From Halocaridina rubra (lineage: Eukaryota; Arthropoda; Malacostraca; Decapoda; Atyidae), in assembly GCA_037179515.1 (NCBI GenBank), contig JAXCGZ010003820.1, positions 110,001-140,000 on the forward strand: 30,000 nt of DNA, read 5' to 3'. The notes below the pieces were generated by a model. It saw only the letters and a program-made list of their open reading frames with translations. It was not told the origin of the DNA and searched no databases. Below, piece after piece: positions 21,663 through 30,000 of the stretch. How positions within the stretch are numbered: position 1 is the first letter of the stretch; the number at the start of each line of letters is the position of its first letter. Position numbers and translations under genes: made by a program.

Positions 21663-22581
21663 ATGGAATTGCAGGTGACACAAACGAAAAAAAAAAAAAA
21701 AAAAAGTGTCGCAAGGTACTGTGTACCTTTCCATGCGAGACACGGTACGGGCAACGGTACCAAGAAGTTATATATAACATTCGGTACTTCAGTATACTTT
21801 AATACACTAAAACCACCACAAATACCACTCAATTTTTCCTGATAAAAAGCTCAAACACAATTTCAGTCACTAATTTGTTGAGGAATCGTGAATATCACTC
21901 ACCAGCTTGTTATAAAGCTATCAGCTGACTGTAACTTTTGACAACTACTTTTCTACCTTTTCAAATGAGAAGAAAAAAAGTGCAGTTTCTCATTAAATAA
22001 TTACATCATTAAATCAAACTATAGGTTTATATTTAATATGCAATAGATATTATAGCTTAGCCGTTAATATCCAAATTTTACCCCCATAAAATAAAAAAAC
22101 ATTTTATATAGAATAACTATTGTAATATATATTAATATTTTAAAAATTGCATCACATTAAGAAAAACTGTATATTTATATTAACTATATGCTATAAATAC
22201 CAATTCATTTCTTAATTTCAAAACATGCTTAGCTATTAGCAAAAAAAATAAATTATATAAAATAACAAAACTAATAATTCACCTTATACAAAAAGCAACG
22301 CCAACACCTTAGGAACATATTTATAGTTTCTCTTCTAAACAAATTATTCTTTTTAGTGAATAATTTTGATGTTTTATTGGCGTTTTTAAGATATGCATAA
22401 TATCAATTAATTCATATCGTGATTATGATATTAGAGAAAATATGTCATGTCACTAATTGAGAAACACATTTAACATTAAATGTCACATTTTCCTACATCA
22501 CAAAAGATGATGTGGACTTTAAACTTTCTAAATTGATGACAAGAACAATAGCATGCAACATGATGATGATAATAAAATATA

Positions 22582-22604
22582 TAATAATAATAATAATAAT
22601 AATA
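22582..22604. repeat. (AAT)n microsatellite
   Basis: A short AAT tract directly abuts the 3' end (minus strand ...GAGACCATG) of a LINE tail fragment. Confidence 0.9.
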
Positions 22605-22700
22605 CATGGTCTCATTCCCCCTTGTAAGGGAGGGTAGCCGAGCTAAGAAACAAGTATTCACCACGATCTCACACGCACCTCAACCACTCCTCTTAGCTCC
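22604..22700 (-). mobile_element. LINE 3' tail fragment, family T (copy T2)
   Basis: On the minus strand it reads GGAGCTAAGAGGAGTGGTTG, then GATCGTGGTGAATA, CTCGGCTACCC, TTACAAGGGGGAATGAGACC and ATG, matching 26700-26812 in order. It is 5'-truncated at GGAGCTAAG, and its 3' end runs straight into (ATT)n. A second ATT-type tract lies on its other side at 22704. Confidence 0.85.
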
Positions 22701-22703
22701 ATA

Positions 22704-22771
22704 TTATTATTATAATTATTATTCATTATTATTATTATTATTATCATTATTATTATTATTATTATTATTAT
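22704..22771. repeat. (ATT)n microsatellite, imperfect
   Basis: ATT units with scattered substitutions lie next to the truncated 5' end of LINE tail copy T2. The strand register is opposite to the tract at 22582. Confidence 0.9.
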
Positions 22772-23093
22772 AACATCTGATTCACCTATGAATAAATATA
22801 ATCATATTAAAATAATAAAATAAAAACGAAGAAATATTCTGTAATATTTGGTATTGATTAGTATGTTATTTTATGCATATTTTGAGACTGCATTTGGTAT
22901 AGTAAATATTTTTACAAAAGCATTTTTATCAAAGATATGTATCCCTTTATCTCTCTAGCAGTTTGACTCTCTGTATGTCTGTTGATTTGCTTTGAGGATT
23001 TTTATATAGTTATACTCACTATGTTTATGTTGCTATTTAAGTGTGTGTAAGCCTGTCTCATGTTTTATAAGTTATATTTATGTTTATATCTGT

Positions 23094-23283
23094 AGTCTCC
23101 GTGGCAAAATGGTAGCGTCTGCGACTCTGAGGCGGCAGGTCGCGGGTTCGCGCCCCGTCACGGACTGAGGTTAGTAAAGGCATACACTCAGGGTAACGAT
23201 TACATCTGCCAAAACAAGTCCTTCGTAAAGAAGGCAACCGTCCTAGCCCTTAGTAGAAAAGGGAGTACGTGAGGTAAAAACCT
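23094..23283 (+). mobile_element. tRNA-derived SINE, family B (copy B3)
   Basis: A tRNA-like head runs from GTCTCCGTGGC through an A-box region (GGCAAAATGGTAGCG) and a strong B-box (GCGGGTTCGCGCCCCG) to CACGGACT. A shared body follows (TTAGTAAAGGCA, CACTCAGGGTAACGATTACA, TCTGCCAAAACAAG) and an end of CCCTTAGTAGAAAAGGGAG. The acceptor ends pair only partly, so this is not a functional tRNA gene. Confidence 0.87.
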
Positions 23284-23520
23284 ATTATTATTAGCATACT
23301 CCGATATGAATTCATAAATCTAAAATATTTTTTCTCCCTTTCCCATTATCTCAATCAGGACTTTACATTTACCTGATTGTGTTCATGCCAGAGAGCTACA
23401 TATGTTCGTAACTTGAAAAATTACGCAATAAATTTGATCTAACACATGTATTTCATGTGTAATGAAACTAACATGAGAAAAACTAACACCTTTAGCCTTT
23501 GAAAGTATTAATACATAATT

Positions 23521-23676
23521 CTACCGCGGTAGCAGAGTGGTTAAAATCTCGACGCGGGAGTTGGCAGGCCCACGATCGGTCCCACCGTGGGGCGTTAGGA
23601 AGGGCATCCAGCTTTAGTTCCCAAGCCTCACTGTCTGTGTCCACCTCCATAATAGGGACTAATAATGACATATAAC
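23521..23676 (+). mobile_element. tRNA-derived SINE, family A (copy A6)
   Basis: The head CTACCGCGGTAGCAGAGTGG (A-box) is followed by CCCACGATCGGTCCCACC (B-box, mutated), GTTAGGAAGGGCATCCAGC and CTGTCTGTGTCCACCTCCAT. It is a full-length copy in the opposite orientation to copies A1-A5. Confidence 0.85.
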
Positions 23677-24355
23677 ACGAGGTTTATTTCTCTTCAACTT
23701 GATAGTGAATTTTTTACATCTTTTTAGTTTGAAACCTACAGAAAAACAAAATTTCAGAAATGTAATTTTGTAAATAAAATATACCTTTGGATTAAATTAC
23801 ATCAGATGAGACACAAAAAAAAAGATAAAAAAAATAAATAAAAACACATTTTCAGCTTGAAATACTGCAGGAAAAAAAACGGGTAACAGTATATACGAGA
23901 TTCTTAGCTTAAGATGTCCACAAAATGTACTCCATAGTAATTAATAAATATAAATATAATTTCAAGATTATGAAAATTGTATTTTTTGGAATTATAAACC
24001 ACTCTCTGTACTTGGTGATGCTTATATAAAGTAAGCCAGGATACAGAAAAAAATAAATTTTAATTCCCCTATGAAAGCTTTAAATTGCTTTACAGAATAG
24101 TAATCATAATGACAATAGAAATCTATTAAACCATTGTGTTAAAGAAGTCAAAATTTATCTTTTTTATATCAAATTACCATTTTCAAGTTCTTTAAATGAA
24201 TATCATTATCTATATTCTTACTGTTTTGTACTTTTGTTAATATAATTTTGTATTTTTCTTTATATAATTTTATGAACTAACTTAGAGTTTTGTAAAGTAT
24301 AAATTGTTCAAAAATATCACATGTTCATAAAACATCTTTCTAAAATTATCCTCAT
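23677..24355. other. AT-rich intergenic stretch
   Basis: A-rich runs near 23815-23880 and no recognisable coding or mobile sequence. Confidence 0.4.
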
Positions 24356-24359
24356 ATTG

Positions 24360-24425
24360 TGTTGGGTCGCGTACCCACGACCATACGAATAAAAGCTACG
24401 AGCGCTACCACTCGGCCTCAAGTAT
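24360..24425 (-). mobile_element. tRNA-like relic, probably a SINE head
   Basis: On the minus strand it reads TTGAGGCCGAGTGGTAGCGC (A-box) and GGTCGTGGGTACGCGACCC (B-box position, with a GTACGCGAC variant). The acceptor stem does not pair, and no SINE body of families A-C follows. Confidence 0.5.
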
Positions 24426-24915
24426 GACATCTGAAACTAAAGTCAGGAAATAGGCAGTCAACGTAGTAACAGACAAGCTGACAGACTTCATGACAAGATA
24501 TGAACTAATAAATCACGGCCTGATATACAGAGAGTGCCAAAAAATTACATATATATGTTGAATACAAGGTAAAAACACAAGATCGTCTGCCAATACAACA
24601 ACTAACAGCTTGAATCATATTGGCCATTTCCTCTGTGTATATTGGACAAGGAAATTTGTATATAAACAAAGATACTGGCAGCAACTGTATAGAATGCAAT
24701 ATGGTTTAAACAAACAGTTAAAAGAAACTAAGAGTAAGAATTATGAACAATGGCCGTGAGCAAATAATAGAGACATTAATTACAAAAATATAATTATTTA
24801 GGTACCTATTACTTCCTTTACTCATTAATAAACAAGTAAAAATGATCTTACTTATCCTTGCAGGAAAAAAAAAACAAGTATATTCATTCATTTATATTTC
24901 TTTGATTTTAAGGGA

Positions 24916-25038
24916 TACACCTCCATTATCGACTGATCATTATATTATTTATTACATGACATACATATTTCCTTTATACACCTCCATTATCGACTGCTCA
25001 TTATATTACTTATTACATGACATACATATTTTCTTTAC
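24916..25038 (+). repeat. Recent tandem duplication, 61-bp unit
   Basis: TACACCTCCATTATCGACTG starts at 24916 and again at 24977. The units differ at only a few positions (GATCAT/GCTCAT, ATTTATT/ACTTATT). It is noncoding. Confidence 0.93.
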
Positions 25039-25368
25039 TCTTTATTCTGAATATTCCCAGATAATTTTTCTTTCTTTGTTATTTAAAAAAAAGGTTTTGA
25101 TACTTTGAAAGCAAAGTTATCTAACCTACTTTAAAAAACACTACAGTATTTATATATTTATATATCATAAACAACAGATATTATAGAGGTATAAATTGCA
25201 TAATTACATATACAGAATGCATAACACATGTACATCAAAACTAGTTATAAATGTGCTGAGAATACTGTACGAATAAGTTGACTGTATTTTGAGCATATTT
25301 TGCAATCATAATACTATGTATACAGTACTGTATGAATTTTCACGTCTATAAACAGTTTTGCATATCAG

Positions 25369-27041
25369 TCAAGACAGTTGTCTATCACTAATTCTTCTTC
25401 TTCTTACATCTTTCTCTTCTGGTAAAACACTGTCATCATTTATCACAAACAAAGCATCGTGGCTCGCGTCTGATGATTCTGTGCTGTTAGCTTTGTTAAA
25501 TTCATCCGATGCTACATCTCTGAGCTCAGCAGACGGATGCGCTTCTCTGGCAGAGGTCCTCCACTCCTGGTAGGATATATCAGCTAATACGTGACATCCA
25601 GATTCGACCATAACGAAGTCCTGAGCCAGAACAGCGTCGGGGTAAATTGGTGAAACGTAGACGCTAACTGGGAGGTATTCTTGAATACAGCGACCGTAAA
25701 TAATTTGTGGTTTATAACTCCTGCCGATGAAAAATACAGTGAAAATATAGTAGACATTAATCATCATACCTATTTATTTATATATGACTTCATCGTGGAT
25801 ATATCAAAGTGCATTACAAAATATTAGATTATATTTAACGTAGCTAGTAAACGTGCCTAGTTGATATAAAATATTATAGTGACCTATATCAAAACATCCG
25901 TTTTCTACATATAAACTTTGAAGAAAATGTGTATTTTAAATGTTAATGATATCCTATACTGATATAAACTTTTTTTTTCCATAAAAAAAGGAAAAGTCTT
26001 GAAAAACTTTAAAACAGACTTAGATAAATCTGTCTATATACTAGAGCCCTAATCCTCCTTATTTGGGGGTGGCCAAGTCAACCCTAACCGTTAACACTTT
26101 GAGGAAGAAAAATACAGAGAAGTGGGTTACTGTCTTCTTGTACCGATCCATGACGTTGATTTTTCCGACAGGTGGTGAACACTAAGGCGGTATTCTACGA
26201 CAAGCAGGGGAAGAAAAATAATAAAATGCAAAGTAGGAGATAAAATAAACACAGTAAGAAATGAGGATGTCAGACAGGGAACAGGCGCTGAAAGAAAGCT
26301 GTCAGATAGGTTCGATCAGAGTGTACCGAGTTGGATTGGACACATGGAAATGATGAGTGATGGACGAATACCGAAGAGTGTAGAAGTGACTGGAGTTATA
26401 CCAAGAGAAATACCTAGAATGAGATGGATGGATGGCGTGAAAAGGGCATTGAACGCACGTGGAAGGTAAGTGAGCTTACGAGAATTAGGAATAACTGGAG
26501 GAAGATTGTATTGGTGACACGGGCCAAAGGGATTTCCGCACCTGCTAGCTCAGTGAACTGTGATGGACTGGTGTGAGGGGGGGGGGAGTTACCATGTGTA
26601 ATGGGGGTAAACAAGCTGCAGCTGTTGGGCCTCACTGTAGAATATTCTAACATGGCTACCTTGTAAGTGACCCAAGCAGGGTGAAGGGGGGGGGGGAAGT
26701 GGCAATCCTTAATCCCCAAGGAGTGAAGAGGAGTAGCTTAAGTATGTGTGAATCGTGGTGAATGTGTTCTTGGTTTGGCCACCCCCTACAAGAGGGATGA
26801 GACCATGTATATGTAGGAGAGAGCAAACTATACAGAGTTATAATTCAAATATTTGCTGCAATATGAACTGGGGCCACAGTATCAAATGGTAAAGCGAGAG
26901 TAAAAAAATGACGAGCTTGACCAACGCAGGTTCGATCCCAACGCGAAACGTTAGGAAGGGCATCCAGCCATAATCCACCAATTTCAACCTCTCTATGTTC
27001 ACCACCATTCGAATGAGGAATAATTGCGACACATAGAATAT

Positions 27042-27125
<84 letters not shown>

Positions 27126-27287
27126 TACGTACTTGCATTTCCTGAAAAATATGGGTTGTACTCTCTCCGGGAATTCTTGCAGTATTGTTACTGTTGCATT
27201 CGTAACGGCAGATTTACCCACCACGGGAAAAGCCACATTTTCTTCGGTTTCACACACACCTACGCCATAACTGACGCAACTGAGTAT

Positions 27288-27347
<60 letters not shown>

Positions 27348-27761
27348 CAAAGGGAGAAATTATTCATTACATTTGAGCCCTTACCTCTGCTTGCAGCTGT
27401 TTTGAGGCAATAAAAGAAATTCAAGGGTCAAGGGATTATAGTTATATGATTATTTAGAATAATTCATCACCTCTTTTTATTTCCCTTAATTATGCAATTC
27501 AGTCATTTAGAAATTCTTACAAATAAATAAAACGCGATACATACACTCCATTTTTGCAATCGCCCTCAAACTTTGGTGCCTCTTTCTGTACTGGGCCTTG
27601 GCGCGCATTCTGGTAAATAAAACAAATAAAATAAATAAATATATAAACAAACACGTAAATAAACAAATAAATACTGTTAATAAAGCAACAACTTTTTTCT
27701 AAAATTTTATTTATTATTTTGCTTTACTAATCTCGCTCCCTCTCTAGGTGATGTCCAAAAG

Positions 27762-27803
<42 letters not shown>

Positions 27804-28089
27804 TTACCTAATTGTGATTACCTAATTGTGTTTACGGGAAAGAGCCCAAAGCTCGTATCTTCCCGTCTCCTGATCGGTTCCATTTTTAGACTTAGTGATA
27901 CTTATCATACCTGTCCTTAAAACTATGGATTGAGGTAGCATTAACTACCTCCTCGCTTAGCGAATTCCAATTATCAACTACTCTTACACTGAAAAAGTAT
28001 TTCCTTACATCCTGCAAACAAGTTTTCTTCCGAAGCTTCAAACTATGACCTCTAGTTCTAGAGCCAGCCATATCGAAATATCGATCCCT

Positions 28090-28124
<35 letters not shown>

Positions 28125-28450
28125 TTACCTAATTGTGTTTACGGGAAAGAGCCCAAAGCTCGTATCTTCCCGTCTCCTCATCGGTTCCATTTTATACTTA
28201 GTGATACTTATCATACCTGTCCTTAAAACTATGGATTGAGATAGCATTAACTACCTCCTCGATTAGCCAATTCCAATTATCAACTACTCTTACACTGAAA
28301 AAGTATTTCCTTACATCCTGCAAAGAAGTTTTCTTACGAAGCTTCAAACTATGACCTCTAGTTCTAGAGCCAGCCATATCAAAATATCGATCCCTATCCA
28401 CTCTATCATAACCATGAAGGAATTTAAAGACTGTCACCATATCCCCCCTC

Positions 28451-28522
<72 letters not shown>

Positions 28523-29554
28523 AAGAATACTGTTGCACCAATAATTCTAATAATCCTAATAAACATCTGTATATGTACTCACTGAGACTTCTGAGTTCGT
28601 AAAAGCCACCCACTAACAAGTGACGCAATTACCCTCTCCTTATCACAAACAGCCTTGCGCGTAGAGATGTATATTCTACCATGGGGAGTCAAACTTGGAA
28701 CCTACTGAATAGGGGGGAACCACTGAGCTAAAATTAAAAAAGGAGCGGAGCGAGGGGACTGGGAATCCCCTCCTTATATTTCTCCCTTTGAGTCACGGAA
28801 TGTGAAGAGATTCTGGTCGGAAAGCTTCAAGGAAAATCTTACTGTATGAATGGGCGTCTGCCTGTCAGGTAGATTACAAACAGAAATATATTCTCCCCCT
28901 CATATCTTGCTCCAGAGGGATAAAGGCATATGATGGGGTTCTGGAGAGTAAATTACAATTAGGGCCTTGATAACTGAATGGATGTGACCGTGGCTACTAA
29001 ATTATACTCATAAGTAAAGCAGGGTAAGGGGATTGGTATTCCCCACTCGGGGAGTCAAGGAAGAGAAGGATATTCTGGTAGGAAAATTACAAATAGGGAA
29101 CTAATTAATGAATGGATGAGTGTTTTGCTCCTATATTTAAACTATACTTAGGATAGAGTAATGGAACCGATAATCCCGATTTTTTGGTAATGTTTTCCAG
29201 TGAAGTATCAAGGCATACGAGGGAGTTCTGCAAAAGAAACTCCAACCAGAATCCTCGTGAATGAACGGGTATGGGTTTGACTCCGCCTATCTCTTACAAG
29301 CCTTTGTATATAGACATTATATATAGTATTTCTAAAGACCTACCCTTTAGTAGGTAGCCTAGTGAAAATAACAAAAGGGTCTTACCCAAAAAGGTCTCGA
29401 GTTCATATCATAAAAATAACTATATTCAACGATACTAACAAAACTGCTGTCCAGAGGTGTCCCTCTTTGCCCCGTCAACACGTCATAAAGAAAGTTGATG
29501 TTTTTCTTGAACGAATCCATCACATTCTGCCCAAAAGAGGTTAAAGTACGGCCC
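25369..29554 (-). CDS. C-terminal part of an unidentified protein, last 3 exons, 5' end outside the window
   Basis: The exons in transcript order are 29554-29386, 27609-27545 and 25720-25369. Acceptors are TTTGTTCCTTCAACAG, TTATTTACCAG and TTTTTCATCGGCAG; donors are GTAAGA and GTATGT. Phases agree at both joins. One base enters the first exon, which leaves at phase 0. The second is 65 bases, and the last begins with the G that completes a Val codon. About 194 residues are visible. They include FLYDVLTGQRGTPLDSSF, VEYSYFYDMNSRPFW, KFEGDCKNGV, YKPQIIYGRCIQEYLPVSVY and CHVLADISYQEW. The final 65 residues are acidic, Ser-rich and end with an RRRR cluster. There is no hydrophobic segment long enough for a membrane span and no ER-retention signal. 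I do not recognise the family. The last exon is the best supported; the middle one rests on phase and splice sites alone. Confidence 0.6.
26042..26075 (-). mobile_element. Possible SINE family A tail relic
   Basis: CCCTAATCCTCCTTATTTGG followed by GGGTGG resembles the family A terminus seen at 16084-16110. Nothing else of the element is preserved. Confidence 0.35.
26254..26815 (+). mobile_element. Non-LTR retrotransposon remnant: RT C-terminus and 3' tail (family T, copy T3)
   Basis: From 26254 the frame reads VRNEDVRQGTGAERKLSDRF, then WIGHMEMMSDGRIPK and PRMRWMDGVKRALNARG. It stops at 26467, with another stop further on. The order RTG.E.KLS.R, W.GHMERM and P.MRW.DGV..AL..RG is typical of the end of LINE reverse-transcriptase ORFs. 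Downstream, 26655-26815 carries the tail blocks also seen at 6465 and 22604, ending GGGATGAGACCATGTAT. G runs at 26578 and 26686 are part of the tail. It is a dead fragment inside an intron of the minus-strand gene. Confidence 0.82.
26868..27037 (+). mobile_element. tRNA-derived SINE, family A (copy A7)
   Basis: The head is GGGGCCACAGTATCAAATGG with a good B-box at GCAGGTTCGATCCCAACG. GTTAGGAAGGGCATCCAGCC follows, then a tail TCTATGTTCACCACCATTCG. The A-box region is decayed. A (GA)n tract begins a few bases after the end. Confidence 0.82.
27044..27122. repeat. (GA)n microsatellite
   Basis: An uninterrupted GA tract of about 79 bases directly after SINE A7. It creates spurious Arg-Glu and Ser-Leu repeat frames. 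Confidence 0.97.
27290..27343. repeat. (AAT)n microsatellite
   Basis: An uninterrupted AAT/TAA tract of about 54 bases, with no coding context. Confidence 0.96.
27764..27801. repeat. (TG)n microsatellite, tail of LINE fragment L1
   Basis: It runs directly into GATTACCTAATTGTG, the 3' end (minus strand) of the LINE fragment at 27802, so on the minus strand it is a (CA)n tail. Confidence 0.95.
27802..28091 (-). mobile_element. Non-LTR retrotransposon 3' fragment (second family, copy L1)
   Basis: The minus strand encodes RDRYFDMAGSRTRGHSL-like sequence with decay, then SVRVVDNWN-type and SFKDR-type motifs, a stop and a short 3'UTR. These resemble the extreme C-terminus of LINE ORF2 proteins (RTRGHS.KL, DVRK.FFS.RVVD.WN). 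It is nearly identical to the copy at 28123 but truncated at the RDRYF position. The terminal GATTACCTAATTGT unit is duplicated here. Confidence 0.85.
28092..28122. repeat. (TG)n microsatellite between two LINE fragments
   Basis: It lies exactly between the truncated 5' end of L1 and the 3' end of L2, so it is the (CA)n tail of L2. Confidence 0.95.
28123..28452 (-). mobile_element. Non-LTR retrotransposon 3' fragment (second family, copy L2)
   Basis: The minus strand reads RGDMVTVFKFLHGYDRVDRD, then RYFDMAGSRTRGHSLKLRKK, LQDVRKYFFSVRVVDNWN and VNAISIHSFKDRYDKY, and stops. This is the usual tail of a LINE reverse-transcriptase ORF. A short 3'UTR ends TTAGGTAATC, then (CA)n. Compared with L1 it extends about 48 bases further 5'. 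It is 5'-truncated against another (TG)n tract at 28453. Confidence 0.88.
28453..28517. repeat. (TG)n microsatellite at the truncated end of L2
   Basis: About 65 bases of TG. On its far side is TTTTCTAAGAATAC, not a LINE 3' end, so this tract may be the original insertion site. Confidence 0.95.
28678..28735 (-). mobile_element. tRNA-like relic
   Basis: The minus strand reads TTTTAGCTCAGTGGTTCC (A-box) and CCAAGTTTGACTCCCC (B-box-like). The length between the boxes suits a tRNA, but the stems do not pair, so it is probably a SINE head. Confidence 0.5.
28740..29295 (+). repeat. Diverged tandem array, about 140-bp units
   Basis: Three to four units share blocks such as GAGGGGACTGGGAATCCCC / AAGGGGATTGGTATTCCCC, GAGTCA(A/C)GGAA, GATTCTGGTCGGAAA / TATTCTGGTAGGAAA, ATTACAA(A/T)TAGGG and GAATGGATG. 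Approximate starts are 28740, 28890, 29019 and 29158. A related block (GGGGCGGAGCAAAGGGACTA) is seen alone near 19260. No open frame is maintained across the units. Confidence 0.6.
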
Positions 29555-29830
29555 CTGTTGAAGGAACAAAAAACAGTGTTTTGATATTCTTATTTAACTT
29601 ACAGTATATAATGGCTAATACACATTGGATAATTGTTTCATTTTAACCTTTGAGTTTTATTCTTTTTTCCTGCAGGTTCATCCAACTTTCATGTGGGGTC
29701 GCTATTTTCAGCTTAGTCGCTGTTATTTCATCTTTATGTGCAACATATTCTATCCCAAGATCCATTTCTCTCATTATCTTTCTGGATACAGTCTGAGACA
29801 TATTAATATCAGATATTAGGTAAGTGAGAA

Positions 29831-29880
<50 letters not shown>
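29831..29880. repeat. (AGT)n microsatellite
   Basis: An uninterrupted TAG/AGT tract of about 50 bases. Confidence 0.96.
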
Positions 29881-29902
29881 ATTGTAATAATATCAATAAT
29901 AA

Positions 29903-29906
<4 letters not shown>

Positions 29907-30000
<94 letters not shown>
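29907..30000. repeat. (AAT)n microsatellite running off the window
   Basis: AAT units with one AAAAT interruption near 29935, continuing to the last base. The true length is unknown. Confidence 0.96.

Noticed and set aside
21542..21832. Minus-strand open frame of 96 codons
   Set aside because: It contains a run of Phe from an A tract and a SINE tail-like segment; no protein similarity is seen.
23094..23166. Possible functional tRNA gene
   Set aside because: A and B boxes are good, but the acceptor stem pairs poorly and a SINE body shared with two other copies follows.
27390..27405. Tiny 12-base exon candidate on the minus strand between good splice sites
   Set aside because: Its length does not fit the phase needed between the neighbouring exons of the minus-strand gene.
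26838..27413. Open frames with Arg-Glu or Ser-Leu repeats on both strands
   Set aside because: They are artefacts of the (GA)n tract and SINE A7.
29676..29820. Apparent plus-strand exon with a TTTTTTCCTGCAG acceptor and an ATTAG/GTAAGTGAG donor
   Set aside because: No frame shows recognisable protein, and the start resembles the repeat at 10480. It is treated as repeat-derived cryptic splice sites.

Overview
The window looks like nuclear DNA of an arthropod, most probably a decapod crustacean. It is AT-rich and has widely spaced genes with GT-AG introns. It carries long dinucleotide and trinucleotide microsatellites and many degenerate tRNA-derived SINEs and non-LTR retrotransposon tails. 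One of the dispersed repeats resembles sequence I remember from decapod genomic clones. The taxon is inferred from repeat style and protein similarity judged by eye, not from a database search.

Four protein-coding loci can be supported. (1) A neurochondrin homologue (NCDN, + strand, 218-2518) is a single 766-codon open reading frame without coding introns. (2) An N-acylneuraminate-9-phosphatase homologue (NANP, HAD family, + strand) has four phase-compatible exons between 7943 and 11161. Its N-terminal exon with the nucleophile motif is not found. (3) A complete Golgi Qc-SNARE of the BET1 family (- strand) has four exons between 18185 and 15843 and encodes 117 residues. (4) The C-terminal part of an unidentified gene (- strand) is assembled from three phase-compatible exons between 29554 and 25369 and continues beyond the right edge.

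Layout: 1-2518 holds NCDN. 2519-7942 is noncoding, with two recent tandem duplications, a LINE tail and a (TA)n tract. 7943-11161 holds NANP, whose introns carry SINEs and a perfect hairpin. 11162-15842 separates the convergent NANP and BET1 genes and holds a foldback element and one SINE. 15843-18185 is BET1. 18186-25368 is a repeat-rich intergenic stretch with an inverted SINE pair between (AT)n tracts, a TA-flanked MITE, diverged repeats, a LINE tail between (AAT)n tracts and tRNA-like relics. 25369-30000 holds the unknown gene, whose introns contain two LINE families, (GA)n, (TG)n, (AAT)n and a degenerate repeat array.

The identified genes have unrelated housekeeping roles: neuronal/cytoplasmic signalling scaffold, sialic acid synthesis, and ER-Golgi vesicle fusion. 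Nothing suggests a functional cluster. The more unusual content is the repeat architecture. Retroelement fragments repeatedly lie between two tracts of the same microsatellite, and NCDN may lie inside the first intron of NANP. I see no defence system, CRISPR array, rRNA, functional tRNA or intact autonomous transposon.
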